Positions 8,742 to 17,058 of a stretch of DNA of 64,000 nucleotides are shown here, in pieces. Position 1 is the stretch's first letter. Every line of letters begins with the position of its first letter. The DNA comes from Ferdinandcohnia humi_A (GTDB lineage Bacteria; Bacillota; Bacilli; Bacillales; Bacillaceae_L): the NCBI GenBank assembly GCA_047608075.1, contig JBLKRX010000025.1, forward strand, positions 8,026 through 72,025, in the 5' to 3' direction. The notes beneath the pieces are model-generated. The model ran no database searches. It saw only the letters and a list, made by a program, of their open reading frames with translations, and was not told the origin of the DNA. A program made the position numbers and the translations under genes.

Positions 8742-10097
8742 ATGGACCAAAATCGCTATTTAACAGTTACAGCCCTTACAAAATATATCAAGCGGAAATT
8801 TGACGCTGATCCGCATTTACAGGATATATGGGTTAAGGGGGAAATCTCAAACTTCAAAGCACATAGTCGTGGACATATGTATTTTACGATAAAAGATCAA
8901 CAAGCAAGAATACAAGCTGTAATGTTTGCAGGCCATAACCGTGATTTGAAATTCACTCCGGAAAATGGAATGAAGGTGTTACTTCGTGGAGAAGTAACTG
9001 TATTTGAAGTGAATGGAAACTATCAGCTTTATGTAAAAGAAATGCAACCTGATGGCATTGGTAATTTATATCTTGCATATGAAGAATTAAAAAAGCGCTT
9101 GGAACAGGAAGGCTTGTTTTCGGAACAATACAAGAAGCCAATTCCAAAAATCCCTCAATATATTGGCATAGTTACTTCACCAACTGGAGCAGCTATACGA
9201 GATATTATTACAACAATCAGAAGGAGATATCCAATTGCTAAGGTAATAGTGTTCCCAGCACTTGTGCAAGGCCAAAATGCTGCTCCTTCGATTACAAAAG
9301 CAATTGGCCGGGCAAATGATTTTGGAAAAATAGACGTTCTAATTGTTGGACGTGGAGGTGGCTCGATCGAAGAGCTTTGGGCCTTTAATGAGGAGGCTGT
9401 AGCGAGAGCTATTTTCCAATCACACGTTCCGATTATCTCAGCGGTTGGACACGAAACAGATATTACAATAGCTGACTTTGTTGCAGATTTACGTGCTCCA
9501 ACTCCAACCGGTGCAGCTGAATTAGCAGCACCGCACATGGCGGAGCTTTCCGAACGCTTACTTGTAAGACACACACGATTGCTACGAGCAATGAAGGAAA
9601 AGCTTGTAACAGATTCGAATCGTTTACAGTCATTGCAGAAATCATACGCCTTTCGTTTTCCAAGGAATTTATACGAGCAAAAAGAGCAGCAACTTGATCG
9701 GTTAGTAGACCGTCTAGGTAAAGAGGGGAAAATGGTTATATCACGCAAGCAAGAGATTTATACCAAGCTTGCTTTAAGGTTACATCATAATCATCCTAGC
9801 GAAAAACTAATCCAAGCAAAACAAAAACAAAACTTGTATAAAAAAATGCTATTAAAAGAATTTACACAAGTTTTAAAACAGCGAAAATATATTTTTGCAT
9901 CAACTGTTTCAAAGCTGGAAGCCTTGAGTCCTTTGAAGATTATGGAACGTGGCTATAGCCTTGTCTATGATGATAATGAAAACTTAGTGAAAAGTGTACA
10001 GCATGTTGAGACAGGGAAAAGGATTAAAGTAAAGCTACGGGATGGACAATTAGATTGTGAAGTAATAGAAGTAGAGGAGAGACAAATAAATGAGTGA
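8742..10097 (+). CDS. xseA: Exodeoxyribonuclease VII large subunit
   Basis: XseA is the catalytic subunit of exonuclease VII, which degrades single-stranded DNA from both ends. The 451-residue product has an N-terminal OB-fold domain (about residues 1-100), a catalytic core with IGIVTSPTGAAIRDI and the RGGGSIEELWAFNEE segment followed by SAVGHETDITIADFVAD, and a long coiled-coil region that binds XseB. Length fits the family. Its last eight bases overlap xseB (ATGAGTGA), indicating translational coupling to the small subunit. Confidence 0.98.
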   Translation: MDQNRYLTVTALTKYIKRKFDADPHLQDIWVKGEISNFKAHSRGHMYFTIKDQQARIQAVMFAGHNRDLKFTPENGMKVLLRGEVTVFEVNGNYQLYVKEMQPDGIGNLYLAYEELKKRLEQEGLFSEQYKKPIPKIPQYIGIVTSPTGAAIRDIITTIRRRYPIAKVIVFPALVQGQNAAPSITKAIGRANDFGKIDVLIVGRGGGSIEELWAFNEEAVARAIFQSHVPIISAVGHETDITIADFVADLRAPTPTGAAELAAPHMAELSERLLVRHTRLLRAMKEKLVTDSNRLQSLQKSYAFRFPRNLYEQKEQQLDRLVDRLGKEGKMVISRKQEIYTKLALRLHHNHPSEKLIQAKQKQNLYKKMLLKEFTQVLKQRKYIFASTVSKLEALSPLKIMERGYSLVYDDNENLVKSVQHVETGKRIKVKLRDGQLDCEVIEVEERQINE

Positions 10098-10323
10098 AGA
10101 GAAGGTACTATCCTTTGAGGAAGCAATGGAAAAACTGGAGCAAATAGTTGAACGTCTCGAAGAAGGCGATGTTCCTCTTGAAAAAGCCATCTCTTATTTT
10201 CAAGAAGGAATGAAGCTCTCAAAGCTATGTCATGATAAGCTACAGCATGTTGAAAAGCAAATGGAACAAATCTTACGTGAAGATGGCGAGCTTGAGCCGT
10301 TTACAATCCAGGAGGAAGAATAA
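10090..10323 (+). CDS. xseB: Exodeoxyribonuclease VII small subunit
   Basis: XseB is the small helical subunit that binds the coiled-coil arms of XseA. The 77-residue product contains the family core LSFEEAMEKLEQIVERLEEGDVP-type helix followed by a loop and a second helix (ISYFQEGMKLSKLCHDKL). The start overlaps the end of xseA, and GAGGAGA inside xseA provides the ribosome site. ispA follows four bases after the stop. Confidence 0.97.
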   Translation: MSEEKVLSFEEAMEKLEQIVERLEEGDVPLEKAISYFQEGMKLSKLCHDKLQHVEKQMEQILREDGELEPFTIQEEE

Positions 10324-10326
10324 AAA

Positions 10327-11220
10327 GTGGATTCAACTGAAATCGAACAATTTTTGAAAATAAAGAAAAGCGAAATAGAAGAGCAGTTACCTGAATACAT
10401 TGCAAAGCTTTCAGCACCTGAGAAGTTAAAAGAAGCAATGACTTATTCACTTAAAGCCGGTGGAAAAAGAATTCGACCGTTATTATTACTAGGAACGCTT
10501 CATTCATTTGGAAAAGTTGAAAAGGTTGGATTACCTGTAGCATGTGCAATTGAAATGATACATACATACTCTCTCATTCATGATGACCTTCCAAGTATGG
10601 ATAATGATGATTTACGGCGTGGTAAGCCAACAAATCATAAGGTGTTTGGAGAAGCATCTGCAATTCTTGCTGGTGATGGGTTACTTACTTTGAGCTTTCA
10701 AATTATTGCAGACTCGATGGAAGAACAATTATCCCCAAAACAAAAACTTGCACTAATATCAGGACTTGCAAAGGCTGCTGGACCAGAGGGCATGGTAGGT
10801 GGACAAATTGCGGATATGGAAGGGGAAGGTTCGGTACTATCGCTGAAGGATCTTGAATATATCCATATTCACAAAACAGGTAAATTATTAGCCTACAGTG
10901 TAATGGCCGGAGCGATTATTGCAGATGCTAATAAGGAACAGCTGTATATGCTTGAACAATTTGCCCATCATTTAGGACTAGCCTTTCAAATTAGAGATGA
11001 CATTTTGGACATTGAAGGTTCAGAGGAATTGATTGGAAAGCCTGTTGGAAGTGACACAGAGAATAATAAGAATACATATCCAGCTTTATTAACGATACAG
11101 GGAGCAAAAGAGAAATTATCTTTTCATATCGATGAAGCAAAACGGTTTTTATATAGCGTTGATATGAAACATGATATACTAAACTATATGTGTAATCTTA
11201 TTGCATCCAGAGACCATTAA
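10327..11220 (+). CDS. ispA: Farnesyl diphosphate synthase (polyprenyl synthetase)
   Basis: This enzyme condenses isopentenyl diphosphate with dimethylallyl and geranyl diphosphate to give farnesyl diphosphate, the precursor of undecaprenyl carriers and menaquinone side chains. The 297-residue all-helical protein has both Asp-rich motifs: HDDLPSMDNDDLRRG (first) and QIRDDILDIEG (second). The GTG start at 10327 follows GGAGGAAGAA by a suitable distance. The next gene, dxs, makes the isoprenoid precursor, so the pathway is clustered. Confidence 0.97.
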   Translation: MDSTEIEQFLKIKKSEIEEQLPEYIAKLSAPEKLKEAMTYSLKAGGKRIRPLLLLGTLHSFGKVEKVGLPVACAIEMIHTYSLIHDDLPSMDNDDLRRGKPTNHKVFGEASAILAGDGLLTLSFQIIADSMEEQLSPKQKLALISGLAKAAGPEGMVGGQIADMEGEGSVLSLKDLEYIHIHKTGKLLAYSVMAGAIIADANKEQLYMLEQFAHHLGLAFQIRDDILDIEGSEELIGKPVGSDTENNKNTYPALLTIQGAKEKLSFHIDEAKRFLYSVDMKHDILNYMCNLIASRDH

Positions 11221-11363
11221 AACACTTTGCATTTTGGAAATAGCTCATGAGTGTGGATATTGATTAAGAGCCACGATTTTATCGAGGAAATTGTCCGTGT
11301 ACCTTACTCATAAAAAGTGTGTTAAATGTTGATAAAGTTTGTAAATGAAAGTGAGTGAATCCT

Positions 11364-13256
11364 TTGGATCTTCTAACAATTAAAGACCCTAAGTTCCTTA
11401 AAAATATGTCAATTAACGAATTGAATGCGCTTAGTCACGATATTCGTCAATTTCTAATTGAAAAGCTCTCTAAGACTGGGGGGCATATTGGTCCGAACCT
11501 TGGTGTAGTTGAATTAACGATTGCATTGCATAAGGAATTTGACAGTCCTAAAGATAAATTTTTATGGGACGTTGGTCATCAATCATATGTTCATAAAATC
11601 CTAACAGGACGTGCGTGTGACTTTGATACATTGCGACAATTTAAGGGGCTATGTGGGTTTCCAAAGCGAAATGAAAGCGAACATGATGTATGGGAAACAG
11701 GACATAGCTCAACCAGTCTGTCTGCTGCCATGGGTATGGCTGTAGCGCGTGACATTAAAGGAACAAATGAGTTTGTAGTGCCAATTATTGGTGATGGAGC
11801 TTTAACTGGTGGAATGGCGTTAGAAGCTTTAAACCATATTGGGCATGAAAGAAAGGACATGATCGTTATCTTAAATGATAATGAAATGTCAATAGCTCCG
11901 AATGTCGGTGCTCTGCATAATGTCCTTGCAAGACTACGAACAGCTGGCAAATATAACTGGGTAAAGGATGAACTTGAGCTTCTACTTAAAAAGATTCCTG
12001 CAGTTGGAGGCAAGTTAGCAGCAACTGCGGAAAGAGTTAAAGATAGCTTGAAATATCTATTAGTTTCAGGTGTGTTTTTTGAAGAGCTTGGCTTTACGTA
12101 TCTTGGTCCAATCGATGGGCATAATTTTGAAGACTTATTTGAGACACTTCAATATGCAAAGAAGACAAAGGGACCTGTTTTGGTACATGTTATAACCAAA
12201 AAAGGTAAGGGCTATCATCCAGCTGAAACGGACAAAATTGGAACGTGGCATGGAACAGGTCCTTATAAAATTGAAACAGGTGACTTTGTAAAGCCAGTAA
12301 ATGCTCCACCGGCTTGGAGTGCTGTTATTAGTGAAACCGTTCGTAAAATTGCTAGAAAAGATAACCGCATTGTCGCGATTACTCCTGCTATGCCTGTCGG
12401 ATCAAAGCTTGAAGGATTTGCAAAAGAGTTTCCAGAAAGAATGTACGATGTAGGAATTGCTGAACAGCACGCAACAACAATGGCAGCTGGGCTGGCGACG
12501 CAAAATATGAAACCATTCTTGGCAATATATTCTACCTTTTTACAACGGGCATATGATCAAGTTGTCCATGATGTCTGCCGTCAAAATCTGAATGTTTTCT
12601 TTGGAATTGATCGCTCAGGATTAGTGGGAGCTGATGGAGAGACACATCAAGGTATTTACGATATAGCATTTCTACGACATATTCCAAACATGGTCATCAT
12701 GATGCCCAAGGATGAAAATGAAGGTCAACATATGGTTAATACAGCTATTAACTATGACAATGGACCAATTGCCTTACGCTATGCGAGAGGAAATGGGCTT
12801 GGAGTAGAGATGGAAGAAGAACTAAAACTAATTCCTATTGGTTCATGGGAGATTTTAAAACCAGGAACGGATGCTGTTATTTTAACCTTTGGTACAACTA
12901 TTCCTATGGCTTTAGAAGCCGCTGAAAGGCTAGAGCAATTGGATATATCCGTACGAGTTGTGAATGCAAGATTTATTAAGCCTCTCGATAATGATATGAT
13001 GCATCAAATTCTAGGAACAAATCTTCCAGTTCTTACAATTGAAGAAGCTGTTCTGCAAGGTGGATTTGGTAGTGCAGTATTAGAATTTGCTCACGATCAC
13101 GGATACCAACACTCAATTATTGATAGAATGGGGATCCCTGATGAATTTATTGAACATGGAAACCCAAATGAATTACTAAAAGAAATTGGCATGACAACTG
13201 AGGATGTCATTGAGCGCATTCATAAATTAACACCGAGAAAACAGAAGAGAGTGTAG
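11364..13256 (+). CDS. dxs: 1-deoxy-D-xylulose-5-phosphate synthase
   Basis: Dxs joins pyruvate and glyceraldehyde 3-phosphate in a thiamine-diphosphate-dependent reaction, the entry to the MEP isoprenoid pathway. The protein shows the thiamine diphosphate motif GDGALTGGMALEALNH, the glutamate region DVGIAEQHA, and a transketolase-like C-terminal domain. I place the start at TTG 11364 (MDLLTIKD) because the weak ribosome site GTGAGTG lies 7-9 bases upstream. A GTG at 11355 in the same frame, overlapping that site, would add three residues. It ends two bases before tlyA. Confidence 0.97.
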   Translation: MDLLTIKDPKFLKNMSINELNALSHDIRQFLIEKLSKTGGHIGPNLGVVELTIALHKEFDSPKDKFLWDVGHQSYVHKILTGRACDFDTLRQFKGLCGFPKRNESEHDVWETGHSSTSLSAAMGMAVARDIKGTNEFVVPIIGDGALTGGMALEALNHIGHERKDMIVILNDNEMSIAPNVGALHNVLARLRTAGKYNWVKDELELLLKKIPAVGGKLAATAERVKDSLKYLLVSGVFFEELGFTYLGPIDGHNFEDLFETLQYAKKTKGPVLVHVITKKGKGYHPAETDKIGTWHGTGPYKIETGDFVKPVNAPPAWSAVISETVRKIARKDNRIVAITPAMPVGSKLEGFAKEFPERMYDVGIAEQHATTMAAGLATQNMKPFLAIYSTFLQRAYDQVVHDVCRQNLNVFFGIDRSGLVGADGETHQGIYDIAFLRHIPNMVIMMPKDENEGQHMVNTAINYDNGPIALRYARGNGLGVEMEEELKLIPIGSWEILKPGTDAVILTFGTTIPMALEAAERLEQLDISVRVVNARFIKPLDNDMMHQILGTNLPVLTIEEAVLQGGFGSAVLEFAHDHGYQHSIIDRMGIPDEFIEHGNPNELLKEIGMTTEDVIERIHKLTPRKQKRV

Positions 13257-13258
13257 AG

Positions 13259-14086
13259 ATGGCTAAGAAAGAAAGACTAGATGTTCTCCTAGTAGAACGG
13301 GGTTTAATTGAGACTCGAGAAAAAGCAAAACGTTCCATTATGGCAGGTCTTGTATATTCCAATGAACAGCGCCTAGACAAGCCAGGTGAAAAGGTGGACA
13401 AAGATATTCCCTTAACAGTTAAAGGAAACGCCATTCCGTATGTTAGTAGAGGCGGACTTAAGCTTGAAAAGGCACTAAATGAATTTGACTTACAGATTGT
13501 AGATAAAATCATGATCGATGTTGGGTCATCTACTGGAGGTTTTACTGACTGTGCGCTTCAGAATGGCGTAAAGTTGTCATATGCACTTGATGTAGGCTAC
13601 AATCAACTCGCCTGGAAATTGAGACAGGATGAGCGGGTTGTAGTAATGGAGAGAACTAACTTTAGATATGTTACACCCGCAGATTTACAACATGGTTTGC
13701 CTGAATTTGCGACAATAGATGTTTCTTTTATCTCATTACGTTTAATATTACCTGTATTAAAAACTCTTCTTGTCCCAAATAGTGATGTTGTTGCACTCGT
13801 GAAGCCACAATTTGAAGCTGGAAAGGATCAGGTTGGGAAAAAGGGAATTGTCAGAGAACCGAAGATACATGAAAGTGTTCTCACGCAAATCATACAGTTT
13901 TCATTATTAGAAGGATATGATTGCATAAATCTTTCGTATTCTCCTATTACCGGTGGAGAAGGTAATATTGAATTCTTATTGCATTTAAGATGGAATGGAC
14001 TAACTGAAAAGGGTGAAAACCATTTGAATTTTACGGAGAAGGAAATCGTAGATAGAGCTCATTTGGCTCTAAAAGAAGATAAATAA
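13259..14086 (+). CDS. tlyA: TlyA family RNA methyltransferase (YqxC)
   Basis: TlyA-type proteins combine an N-terminal S4 RNA-binding domain (about residues 5-65, KERLDVLLVERGLIETREKAKRS) with a FtsJ-like methyltransferase domain whose SAM-binding segment here is DVGSSTGGFTDCALQNG. Characterised members in actinobacteria methylate the ribose of 16S and 23S rRNA and affect capreomycin sensitivity. The Bacillus member's target is not settled, and the sequence does not decide it. The 275-residue length is normal. It closes the folD-tlyA cluster and is followed by a terminator. Confidence 0.93.
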   Translation: MAKKERLDVLLVERGLIETREKAKRSIMAGLVYSNEQRLDKPGEKVDKDIPLTVKGNAIPYVSRGGLKLEKALNEFDLQIVDKIMIDVGSSTGGFTDCALQNGVKLSYALDVGYNQLAWKLRQDERVVVMERTNFRYVTPADLQHGLPEFATIDVSFISLRLILPVLKTLLVPNSDVVALVKPQFEAGKDQVGKKGIVREPKIHESVLTQIIQFSLLEGYDCINLSYSPITGGEGNIEFLLHLRWNGLTEKGENHLNFTEKEIVDRAHLALKEDK

Positions 14087-14103
14087 TTCTCGTAAATAGT
14101 ACG

Positions 14104-14141
14104 AACCCGGCCTTGCTATATAAGCAATGGTTGGGTTTTTT
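14104..14141 (+). terminator. Terminator after tlyA
   Basis: AACCCGGCCTTGCT and AGCAATGGTTGGGTT form a long stem with some G-U pairs around a short ATATA loop, followed by a run of T residues. It probably ends the folD-to-tlyA transcript. Confidence 0.88.
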
Positions 14142-14203
14142 ACGTTACCCATAATGTAAAGTGACAAAAGCTCTAAAAAAAATGTACAATTATGTCAGAA
14201 TCG

Positions 14204-14300
14204 GCTAACATAGGAGGTAACTACCAATATACAGGAAAGCTGCCTGGTCATTAGCCATTAGTAGGCAATGAACCTTACTAAATGAGGTTTCATTTTTATA
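14204..14300 (+). promoter_or_regulatory. Structured argR leader with alternative hairpins (candidate attenuator)
   Basis: A terminator-like hairpin, AATGAACCT (14266-14274) against AGGTTTCATT followed by T residues, lies just before the argR ribosome site. The left arm AATGAACC can instead pair with an upstream GGTCATT (about 14247-14253), and TGCCT/AGGCA further upstream could add a stem. A free AGGAGGTAA at about 14213 has no start codon behind it. The mutually exclusive pairings suggest attenuation, but this is inference; no known riboswitch class was recognised. Confidence 0.4.
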
Positions 14301-14315
14301 AGAAAGGGTGTCAAT

Positions 14316-14765
14316 ATGAATAAGGGTCAAAGACACATTAAAATAAGAGAGATTATAACTAGTAATGACATTGAAACTCAGGATGAAATTGTCGATATTC
14401 TAAAAAGCGAAGGATATAACATAACACAAGCTACCGTTTCTAGAGATATTAAAGAGCTACACCTGGTTAAGGTACCAATGATTGATGGTCGATACAAATA
14501 TAGTTTACCAGCTGATCAACGATTTAATCCACTTCAAAAATTAAAACGTTCACTTATGGACGCGTTTGTGAAGATTGATGCTGCTGGACATATGCTTGTT
14601 ATGAAAACACTTCCAGGTAATGCAAATGCCATCGGAGCACTTATTGATCATTTAGATTGGGATGAAATATTAGGAACTATTTGTGGAGATGATACAATCT
14701 TAATCATTTGTAGAACTCCAGAACAAACAGATTTTGTCTCAAAAAGATTTCTAGATATGCTATAG
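14316..14765 (+). CDS. argR: Arginine repressor ArgR/AhrC
   Basis: ArgR is a hexameric arginine-responsive regulator that represses arginine synthesis and activates arginine breakdown genes. The 149-residue protein has an N-terminal winged helix (GQRHIKIREIITSNDIETQDEIVD... with recognition helix ITQATVSRDIKELHL) and a C-terminal oligomerisation and arginine-binding domain containing PGNANAIGALIDHLDW and GTICGDDTILIICR. All hallmark segments are present. AAAGGG lies upstream of the ATG. The order argR-recN is conserved in Bacillaceae, but here a repeat element separates the two genes. Confidence 0.98.
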   Translation: MNKGQRHIKIREIITSNDIETQDEIVDILKSEGYNITQATVSRDIKELHLVKVPMIDGRYKYSLPADQRFNPLQKLKRSLMDAFVKIDAAGHMLVMKTLPGNANAIGALIDHLDWDEILGTICGDDTILIICRTPEQTDFVSKRFLDML

Positions 14766-14821
14766 ATGAATCATTTTTTTAAAAGGATAAGTATCTATAA
14801 AATTTTTAACATAGGTTTCAA

Positions 14822-15123
14822 TGTCTAGCTCAAGCGCCTAGCCAGTTTTCATCTCGAATAAGCTTCTGCGATTATTTTGCGCAAAGCTTTTGCTTTAAGC
14901 AGTTCGAGGTCAAATAACCTGGGACAAGAAAAGTCCAAGAACGACTTGTTTCCCCCAAAACATTTGCTTGTCGGACTTGCACAGGACAAGGAAGACTCCG
15001 GCAGCATATAATCATCGCACGAAGAAAATGCAACGCATTTTCAAGGAAGTGCTGACGTCAACGTTCGCTACAGGACGTGGCGGGTCATAGGTGACGTTCC
15101 TCTTCCTAGGCGCTAGAGCTTTT
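14822..15123. repeat. Interspersed palindromic repeat between argR and recN
   Basis: The interval opens with TCTAGCTCAAGCGCCTAG (14824-14841) and closes with CTAGGCGCTAGAGCT (15106-15120), its near-perfect reverse complement. Between them are further pairings, such as CAAGCAAATG-type and TTGCGCAAAGC stems, and no open reading frame. This 'TCTAGCTC-AGCGCC' element is of a type I recognise as widespread between genes in Bacillaceae. The whole argR-recN gap of about 375 bases is essentially this element. Confidence 0.65.
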
Positions 15124-15142
15124 CTTAGTAGGAGGTGTTTTT

Positions 15143-16870
15143 TTGTTAGCGGAATTATCAATAAAGAACTTTGCGATTATTGATTCCTTATCCATTTCAC
15201 TTGAAAAAGGATTAACTGTTCTAACAGGTGAAACCGGAGCTGGAAAATCAATCATTATTGATGCAGTTCATTTGTTAGTTGGTGGAAGGGGTTCTTCAGA
15301 GTTTGTACGTTATGGAGAGGAACGAGCAGAAATTGAAGGTTTATTCCTAATAGAAGATGATCGACATCCATGCTATGAAAAGGCAACAGAATTCGGAATC
15401 GATATTAGTGAAGGAATGATTGTTTTACGTAGAGATATATCTCGTAGTGGGAAGAGTGTGTGTAGAATCAACGGAAAACTTGTTACGATTGCAATCCTTC
15501 GTGAATTCGGAAGAACATTAATTGACATCCATGGTCAGCATGAACATCAAGATCTTATGAACCAAGACCAGCATTTACGTATGCTTGATCAGTATGGAGG
15601 CAAAGAACTAGAACATGCTTTAGAAGAATATCAACAAGTTTATAAAAAATATACAACTGTAAAACAAAGATTAAAAAAATTTAATGAAAATGAACAAGAA
15701 ATGGCACATCGTCTCGATTTAATCCAATTTCAACTCCATGAAATCGGCAAAGCTAACCTCCGCCCTAATGAAGATATTGAACTTGCGGAGGAAAAAAGAA
15801 AAATATCCAATTATGAAAAGATATTTAAGGGATTACAAAATAGTTATACTGCTTTGCATGGCGATCAACGAGGTCTTGACTGGGTAGGGCTTGCCATGAA
15901 TCATACTGAAGATTTAGCCATTATCGATAAAGAATTAAAAGAAATACATGAAACTATTTCAAATAGCTTTTATTTATTGGAGGAAATATCATACAAGATA
16001 CGTGATCAGCTCGATCAATTAGAGTTTGACCCTGCAAGGCTAGATCATATTGAAGGTCGATTGAATGAAATTACTCTATTAAAGCGAAAATATGGTCAAT
16101 CGGTTGAAGAAATACTCGAATATGCTGCGAAAATTGAAGACGAAATTGATACGATATTAAATCGGGAACAGCATATCGATCATCTAAGAGAAGAGTTAAG
16201 ATCGGTACTCGAAGATGTAAAAATCGAAGCTGAAAATATATCAGAGCTAAGAAAAAAATTAGCGAAAGATCTTATTTATAAGATTGGACAGGAGCTTAAA
16301 GATCTTCATATGGAGAAGACAACCTTTGATATTTTATTTCTCCAAAATGAAGAGACTGACTCTGAGCAAAAACTTACACCTAATGGTATAGATGATATAG
16401 AATTTTATATCTCAACAAACCCAGGAGAACCTTTGAAGCCTCTAGCGAAAATTGCGTCAGGCGGAGAACTATCTAGGATGATGTTAGCAATAAAGAGCAT
16501 TTTCTCGAAGCATCAGGGAGTGACTTCCATTATTTTTGATGAAGTGGACACTGGAGTAAGTGGACGTGTTGCGCAGGCTATTGCTGAAAAAATTTATGGT
16601 GTAGCTGTTGGGTCTCAAGTTCTTTGTATCTCACATTTACCCCAAGTAGCTGCAATGGCAGATACACATTTGTTCATTTCAAAAGAAACCGTTCAAGGTA
16701 GAACGACAACTTCCGTAACGTCTCTAAACGAAAGCGAAAAGATAAAGGAAATGGGAAGAATGATTTCAGGCGTTGAAATAACAGACTTAACGAAAGAACA
16801 TGCCAAAGAACTAATAAAAATGGCTGAAGAGAGTAAAAAAAACCGCCAACTTGTACATAATAAAAGATAA
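15143..16870 (+). CDS. recN: DNA repair protein RecN
   Basis: RecN is an SMC-like ATPase that acts early at double-strand breaks. The 575-residue protein has the Walker A motif LTGETGAGKSIIID near residue 30, a central coiled-coil region rich in Glu, Lys and Leu (about residues 155-370), the ABC signature ASGGELSRMMLAIKS, and a Walker B segment SIIFDEVDTGVSGRVA. The TTG start at 15143 is set by an ideal AGGAGGTG site seven bases upstream. Length is normal for the family. A terminator follows, so recN is probably a single-gene unit. Confidence 0.98.
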   Translation: MLAELSIKNFAIIDSLSISLEKGLTVLTGETGAGKSIIIDAVHLLVGGRGSSEFVRYGEERAEIEGLFLIEDDRHPCYEKATEFGIDISEGMIVLRRDISRSGKSVCRINGKLVTIAILREFGRTLIDIHGQHEHQDLMNQDQHLRMLDQYGGKELEHALEEYQQVYKKYTTVKQRLKKFNENEQEMAHRLDLIQFQLHEIGKANLRPNEDIELAEEKRKISNYEKIFKGLQNSYTALHGDQRGLDWVGLAMNHTEDLAIIDKELKEIHETISNSFYLLEEISYKIRDQLDQLEFDPARLDHIEGRLNEITLLKRKYGQSVEEILEYAAKIEDEIDTILNREQHIDHLREELRSVLEDVKIEAENISELRKKLAKDLIYKIGQELKDLHMEKTTFDILFLQNEETDSEQKLTPNGIDDIEFYISTNPGEPLKPLAKIASGGELSRMMLAIKSIFSKHQGVTSIIFDEVDTGVSGRVAQAIAEKIYGVAVGSQVLCISHLPQVAAMADTHLFISKETVQGRTTTSVTSLNESEKIKEMGRMISGVEITDLTKEHAKELIKMAEESKKNRQLVHNKR

Positions 16871-16933
16871 GAATGTCTTTTAAATAGCGTTATCCTTATT
16901 ATTTTGAAGATTTACGTTATTATTTGTAGTAAT

Positions 16934-16960
16934 GCTATCCAAAATGGGTAGCTTTTTTAA
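16934..16960 (+). terminator. Terminator after recN
   Basis: GCTATCC (16934-16940) pairs with GGGTAGC (16946-16952), with one G-U pair, around AAAAT, and is followed by six T residues. Confidence 0.85.
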
Positions 16961-16971
16961 TCTCTTTATGG

Positions 16972-17000
16972 TTATAAATGTTGCTCAGAAAGGCCAAATT
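16972..17000 (+). promoter_or_regulatory. Candidate forespore (sigma-F type) promoter of spoIVB
   Basis: GGCCAAATT (16992-17000) fits the sigma-F -10 consensus GGNNANANT, and TTATA (16972-16976) sits 15 bases upstream in the -35 position. Forespore expression of spoIVB from sigma-F/sigma-G is known in B. subtilis, which supports the reading. The match is short, so this is a candidate only. Confidence 0.45.
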
Positions 17001-17058
17001 ATAGAATGTAGCCATGAAAATTGATGGCGTGGGATAGGAGCGAGGAGAGTGAAAAAAA

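Noticed and set aside
9155..9748. Open frame of 197 codons on the minus strand inside xseA
   Set aside because: It is an antisense shadow of the conserved XseA core, with no start signal and no family resemblance.
14208..14240. Leader peptide behind the free AGGAGG upstream of argR
   Set aside because: No ATG, GTG or TTG follows at a usable distance, so I kept only the RNA-structure hypothesis.
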